Source: Cycas panzhihuaensis (taxonomy: Eukaryota > Cycadophyta). From it: a stretch of DNA of 64,000 bases. The stretch is taken from contig CM041465.1 of NCBI GenBank assembly GCA_023213395.1, forward strand, positions 96,913,741-96,977,740, given 5' to 3'. Position 1 is the stretch's first letter, and each line of letters opens with the position of its first letter. The notes below the pieces were generated by a model. That model saw nothing but the letters and a program-made list of their open reading frames with translations. It had not been told where the DNA came from and ran no database searches. The position numbers and the translations under genes are program-made. Positions 59,634 through 64,000 of the stretch are shown piece by piece.

Positions 59634-59955
59634 ATGTTAACATGGCAGTTAATTATTAAGCTCCTTAGTTAATGTTAATGTGGTTTAATTAAGCAAAAAG
59701 GTATGAAGCCAAAAGGTGCGACTTATTTGAAGGGTCACAACCCTAATTGGGTGGCACCTCTTAGAAGAATATAAATTCCTTAAGCCCTTGTGTATTTAAT
59801 GAATCATCGTATCAATCTCCCAGGACAATCTCAGTACCACTCTAATTTGAAGTCATTGTATCAAAGCTCTGCCTCTGGTAAGAAATATACTTTTGCGCTC
59901 TAGAGTTAAGAACCTGATAATCTCTCTGATCTAACTTAGCTGATAAGGTTTTGCT
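59634..59955 (+). repeat. Possible solo LTR inside the minus Copia
   Basis: The purine run AAGGGGGA immediately followed by TGTTAACATGG looks like a polypurine tract and LTR start on the + strand. The block interrupts the minus Copia between its post-protease region and its gag knuckle (59956-60100). No clear CA end or target duplication was found, so its nature stays open. Confidence 0.35.
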
Positions 59956-60104
59956 CAAATGTAGTGAGCATTAATATTCTTTCCTTTATCATCCTGGTTG
60001 ACTTTATGCTTGTCACGATGCTTGAACCAATAGTTCTCGTGGTGAACATCCTTCTTGTAGTAATTACATTTTCCGTTGAACTTTTTCATATCTTGAGAAC
60101 TTCG
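59956..60104 (-). pseudogene. Copia gag zinc-knuckle remnant
   Basis: On the minus strand: CNYYKKDVHHENYWFKH followed by RDKHKVNQDD, a damaged CX2CX4HX4C knuckle in Copia gag context. It is probably the upstream part of the Copia relic at 57336-59633. Confidence 0.5.
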
Positions 60105-60553
60105 CTTCACAAGATGCTCTCAAACCACTTAGGATATAGTTGGAGATGAGCAACTTGGAAGCATTGGCTAAGGGCTTCTACTACATTAGCAAGAGGGGTA
60201 TCTACTTGATCATAAGAGGTAGATAGAACCTTATATGAAGTGGACCCTATGGGATGATCCTTGTGAGAGTCACCATTGTGGTGGTAAAACTCTAGAGGAG
60301 ATGAAACCTCTACTTCATGAATAGAGAGATGGTAGAGTTGTGGCTATTGTTGGTCACTCAGATAAAAGATAAGGTCCTCACTCTCTTGGGAAGACCCTTG
60401 AAGAGAAGTAGAAGGCTCATAGTTCAGACACATAGGCATGATATGCCCAATCCAAGGGGAACCCTCTATGGTTAAATCAGGATCCAATGTAGGAAGGGAG
60501 TGATATAAGGAGTCTTCCAACAACGAAGGTAGACCTCATAAGCGACATGTAAG
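60105..60553 (-). pseudogene. Second inverted fragment of the A-family gag N-terminus
   Basis: It matches 56540-57000 closely in the same orientation, both corresponding to the gag leader and N-terminus of element A (about 3560-4010). It ends at a GCGACATG word shared with the other copy (56985). Confidence 0.65.
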
Positions 60554-60569
60554 TTATGACTCCTAAAAC

Positions 60570-62107
60570 TTGATAACATCTCCAAAGCTATCAATTTTGC
60601 TCCATATATTGAAGCAAAAAATAAGGTATCTTAACCCTTTCCATGAATGTTTCTAGAAAAGCAACCATAATCTTAGGTTCTTGGCATACGATGAACGACT
60701 TTCTAATAGATGGATGGAAAATGGTTGAAAGAGTTATGTTTTTATTATAATTAAAAGTGGAACAAAGAATATAAGTGTCTTAAATGATGTTTATTCATCA
60801 TTAAGGATGTCCAAGATGATGAACTAATAAAACAAGTCCCCTTAGAGATATAAAATAATAATTATGACCCACTCGAGGAGGAAGATGGAGACACTGCTAC
60901 TATATCTATGCATGCCTTTGCTAAAATTGTAGCCCCATAAATACTAAAACTTATTGGCTATATCAAGGAAAGGAAAGTGGTCATACTCATAGATTCTGGG
61001 AGCACCCATAATTTTATTAATAAAAAACTTACTAAAGAACTTAATTATTTTTTTTATCTTATAAAAGAAGGACTCTCTCTTGTGAGAGAAAATACTACAA
61101 CATCAAGTTGTAAATAGGTGACTATCAACTCTCCACTTCTATATATACCATTCTTGTTGGAGGAACCAATGTTGTACTAGGGCTATGACAGTTCATTCCA
61201 TTATAGACCATTCAACTAAATATATAAGAGCTCTTCATTTGTATTCCTTTTGAAGGAATTGATTATTAATTACATGGGATCATACCTTCCCTAAGATAAC
61301 CATCAAGGATAAATTTCCTATACTAATCAATGATGAACTCTTAGATGAGCTCCATGGAGTAAAATTCTTCATATCATTAGACTTGTAGTCAGGATACTAA
61401 CAAATTAGAATGAAGGTAGAGGATATTCATAGGATAATGTTTCATATACATAAAGGATATTATGAATTTTTAGTAATGCCCTTTGGCTTGACTAATACCC
61501 CAACCACCTTTCAAGGCCTTATGAACAAACTCTTTTAGCCTTACTTAAGAAAGTTTGTATTAGTCTTCTTTGATGATATTTTGATCTTCAATTGCACTTG
61601 AGAAGACCATCTTTAGCATGTTGATAAGGCATTACAGATGCTTATAAACAACTATCTTTATGAAAAAAATTAAAGTGTCAATTTCGACAAATATAAATAG
61701 AATATTTAGGCCATATTATCTCCCAAGAAGGAGTCAAGGTGGATCCTAAGAAAATTATAGTTATCACAAAATAGCCTAAACCTAAAAACATTAAGGGCCT
61801 TTGCAGATTCTTAAGAATCATAGGATATTATCAAAATTTTGTATAGGGTTATATAAGGACTACTTCCCCTTTAATCAATCTATTAAAAAGGGATTCCTTT
61901 CATTGGAATGATAAGGCCTTTGAAGTATTTGAATACTTAAAGGTGGCTTTAATTTATCACTCTAGTCCTCACAATGCTAGACTTTACAAAGACCTTCACC
62001 ATTGAATGTGATGCATTGATATAAGGCATTAGAGTAGTCTTAATATAAAAAGGAAAGCCTTTGACCTTTGAAAGTCATCAACTTACACATAGGGATCAAG
62101 TTAAATC
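60570..62107 (+). pseudogene. Gypsy (chromovirus-type) protease, RT and RNase H relic
   Basis: Protease region: TATISMHAFAKI then VVILIDSGSTHNFINKKL (about 60985-61030), the Asp-Ser-Gly-Ser-Thr-His-Asn-Phe signature of plant chromoviruses. RT has lost its N-terminal half (a deletion near 61250) and resumes at [40 protein letters not shown] and VFFDDILIF (61565, the YxDD box as FFDD). RNase H continues to ~62107 (FTIECDA, LTFESHQLTH). It is then cut by the Copia LTR at 62108. Many stops. Confidence 0.8.
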
Positions 62108-62430
62108 TGTTAAAAAATGCGACCATACCACCTAATGTAAAGTGGGCCTTCTATTTATGAGCCTAATTATGTGGTGGAATTATCTCGATTATGGTGACCT
62201 AATGGATGTAATTATGATTATATTTGGCACTTTAGATCTATAAATATAGATCAAAGTCCATCTTTATGCATCATCATTTTGTCATAATGTAAATATTATT
62301 TATTTATATGTTTTCACCTGTAAGGGTTTCCCACGACAATATGGTATCCTGTGTTATCTGCTTCTGCTTATAATCTGCCTGACGTGAAAGATCCTGTCGA
62401 CCTTATTTGCTTCAGTTACATTTTCTAACA
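62108..62430 (+). repeat. 5' LTR of a Copia element
   Basis: 323 bp from TGTTAAAAAA to TTCTAACA, bounded on the right by a near-perfect tRNA-Met PBS. A TATA box lies at its centre (62239-62246). The element continues beyond the window. Confidence 0.75.
62235..62252. promoter_or_regulatory. TATA box inside a perfect 18 bp palindrome
   Basis: GATCTATA-AA-TATAGATC: 8 bp perfect arms around AA, with TATAAATA in the middle, about 180 bases before the LTR end. Confidence 0.55.
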
Positions 62431-62445
62431 TGGTATTAGAGCATG
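62431..62445 (+). other. Primer binding site, initiator tRNA-Met type
   Basis: TGGTATTAGAGCATG differs by one transition from the standard plant Copia PBS TGGTATCAGAGC. Confidence 0.85.
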
Positions 62446-64000
62446 TAGGTTGAGCATAGGTAGATGAATGTTGTCGATGGTCCAATCGATGGTGCCAGGT
62501 CATGCTGGCTTGCCCTTTACAGATTCGCATATCCGATAACCCTGCAGAGCAGCCACGGTAGTGCAGATGATCACTAGTAGATCCCTAGGTATCTTCTATT
62601 CTTATTTGCAGGTATTTTGAGTCATATGGAGGTGTATGGACATGCGTTGACTCCGTTTATAGCCATGTGAGAGTCGTTTGACCCTGCTGGAGGTGCCAGA
62701 TCCCTTATTTGACATTGTCGTTGAGTTTGTGTGCCCTAGAGATGGTTGCCAGCCCCTTGTTACTAATGGGAGAGTGCAAGAGCCCTAATGAGCCGTTGCA
62801 CTGTTGTGAAATCATATCATAGTAAAAAAAATAAAGATATGCTCAATATTTAATCTCCCATGAGTAATTTAGGGTTTGATAAATAATATCTACCCATTAG
62901 CCATGTTTTATTTAACACTATGTCACCTTTCCGTGTTAATATTTATGCTAGCCATGTGATGTCTTCTACCCTCTATTAATACACTACACTATCTACGTTA
63001 AAACTATTAGCCATGCTTATATAATTACAATTTGCATGATATTGTATCTTTGGCTATGTGATATCTTCTGCCATGGCATGATATAATTATGTTCACTAAG
63101 TGCTATATTCAGCTGTTGAAGTATATAGCACTGCCCATGAGTATGTATCTGCGTCACCCAATATGTGATGAGTAAATAGCAAATGCTGTTGGTGATGATT
63201 TATAAGCATGCTTATTATTAAATCAAAATTGCCCTTCATGTATAGTGTTGCACCATTGGTTATTGAGTCACCCATATAGGCAGTACCATGATATCACCTA
63301 GTATTGATCAATCGATGACTATAGAAAGTCACTTGCATTTTTCACTGAGATATATACAATCGCTGCCACTTGAAAAAACTTCCTAAAGTCACAAGCCGCA
63401 GATGTAGATATATTTTTTAGATGTATATATTGATCACCCACAGCATGCATGATGATTAAATCACTGTCACCTATCTACAGATATATGCAGGTTATATAAT
63501 CTCCGGTTATATATCTGCATGTTTATTCCATTTAGGTGATAAAGTCTTCATCGATCTGCATGTTGACATGTCAGTTTCTATGTGATATACTCACCCAGAT
63601 GAAATTGCAGTGCCGCCATAATCAGGTTATACATTATCATAGTTACCCCGTTTATAGATTTGCATTTATTCTCATAGCCATTGGAGTTGCCGTTTCGTCG
63701 TTGCATTGGAGTTTGATGTTTGTGCCACCACCGTTTGAATACAACCGTCTATCTACATGAAATTACAAAATTTCATTTCCTCTTTGCAGCTTTTTATTCA
63801 TAGAGCCGTTGGAAATATATTAACGTCTTCATTTTATTTTCGGCGTTAATATTATTTCCCTTTATATGATGTCACCCTTTGTAGTGAATTGCCTTATGAT
63901 TAATCACATTGATATATTTCAATTTAAAACTTTATTAAAACTCATTAAGGTGTTATTTGGCATCTTATTTTAAGAGAGTAAATTTATAAAGTTTCTTTTA
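62446..64000. other. Leader region after the Copia PBS, content unresolved
   Basis: No Copia gag start and no conserved frame could be read; the one open frame of note (63536-63760) has no recognisable domain. The stretch 62900-63600 repeats short words such as ATATATCTGCATG, GATATCTTCTGCCATG and TCACCCA at irregular distances. This could be a long untranslated leader or a non-autonomous Copia derivative. Confidence 0.4.

Noticed and set aside
62446-64000. Host gene or conserved noncoding RNA in the right-hand 1.5 kb
   Set aside because: No open frame, splice pattern or stable fold could be supported; it directly follows a Copia PBS and is most simply its leader.

Overview
The window is a retrotransposon graveyard from a land plant with a large, repeat-rich genome. 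I see no host gene, tRNA, rRNA or CRISPR array. The evidence for a plant is direct: plant-type Ty3/Gypsy and Ty1/Copia polyproteins, tRNA-Met, tRNA-Glu and tRNA-Arg-like primer binding sites, a plant mobile domain (PMD) gene, and a second RNase H of the Tat type. The old, nested, transition-riddled copies and roughly 3 kb LTRs suggest a gymnosperm or another large-genome plant. That taxonomic guess is weak.

Layout. (1) 1-18439: a decayed Copia element interrupted by a complete Tat/Ogre-like Gypsy element A (425-15830, target duplication GTACT, LTRs of 2959 and 2942 bp). Element A keeps gag, protease and RT/RNase H relics on the + strand, a PMD gene on the minus strand, and a displaced second RNase H before the 3' LTR. 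I find no integrase in it. (2) 18440-28985: a complete younger Gypsy element B (810/812 bp LTRs, target duplication TATAC/TACAC). Its 5' LTR end, PBS, gag and protease are inverted relative to pol. Between integrase and a long 3' ORF lies a ~65 bp period array carrying the same GTAC-rich motif as its LTRs. (3) 29231-29955: an LTR fragment of the A family. (4) 30015-32728: an internally deleted sister element X. (5) 30755-50403: a tandem duplication of a ~9.82 kb mosaic. Each unit holds the X 3' end, a chromovirus integrase/chromodomain end, PMD 3' exons, a Tat gag, and a minus-strand gag-protease-RT block (Y). The Y 5' LTR (50697-51541) survives only beyond unit 2. (6) 51542-64000: a minisatellite, a + Copia (52340-55811), a minus A-family fragment (55812-57335), a minus Copia (57336-60100), a second minus A-family gag piece, a + chromovirus protease/RT/RNase H relic, and a Copia 5' LTR with its PBS running off the right edge.

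Relative ages from short hand alignments (samples of about 215-250 bp, not whole-length computations): the A LTRs differ by about 12%, the tandem units by about 5-6%, and the B LTRs by about 4%. A therefore appears oldest, and the duplication and B are more recent. Differences are mostly transitions, as expected for methylated silent DNA.

The most interesting signals are: the matched motif in the B LTRs and the B internal array, with a matched replacement motif in the LTR and array of sister family X; the inversion in B whose hinge lies at the primer binding site, pointing to an aberrant reverse-transcription product; the antisense, apparently intron-bearing PMD gene in A; and four tandem CCHC zinc knuckles in the Y/B gag.
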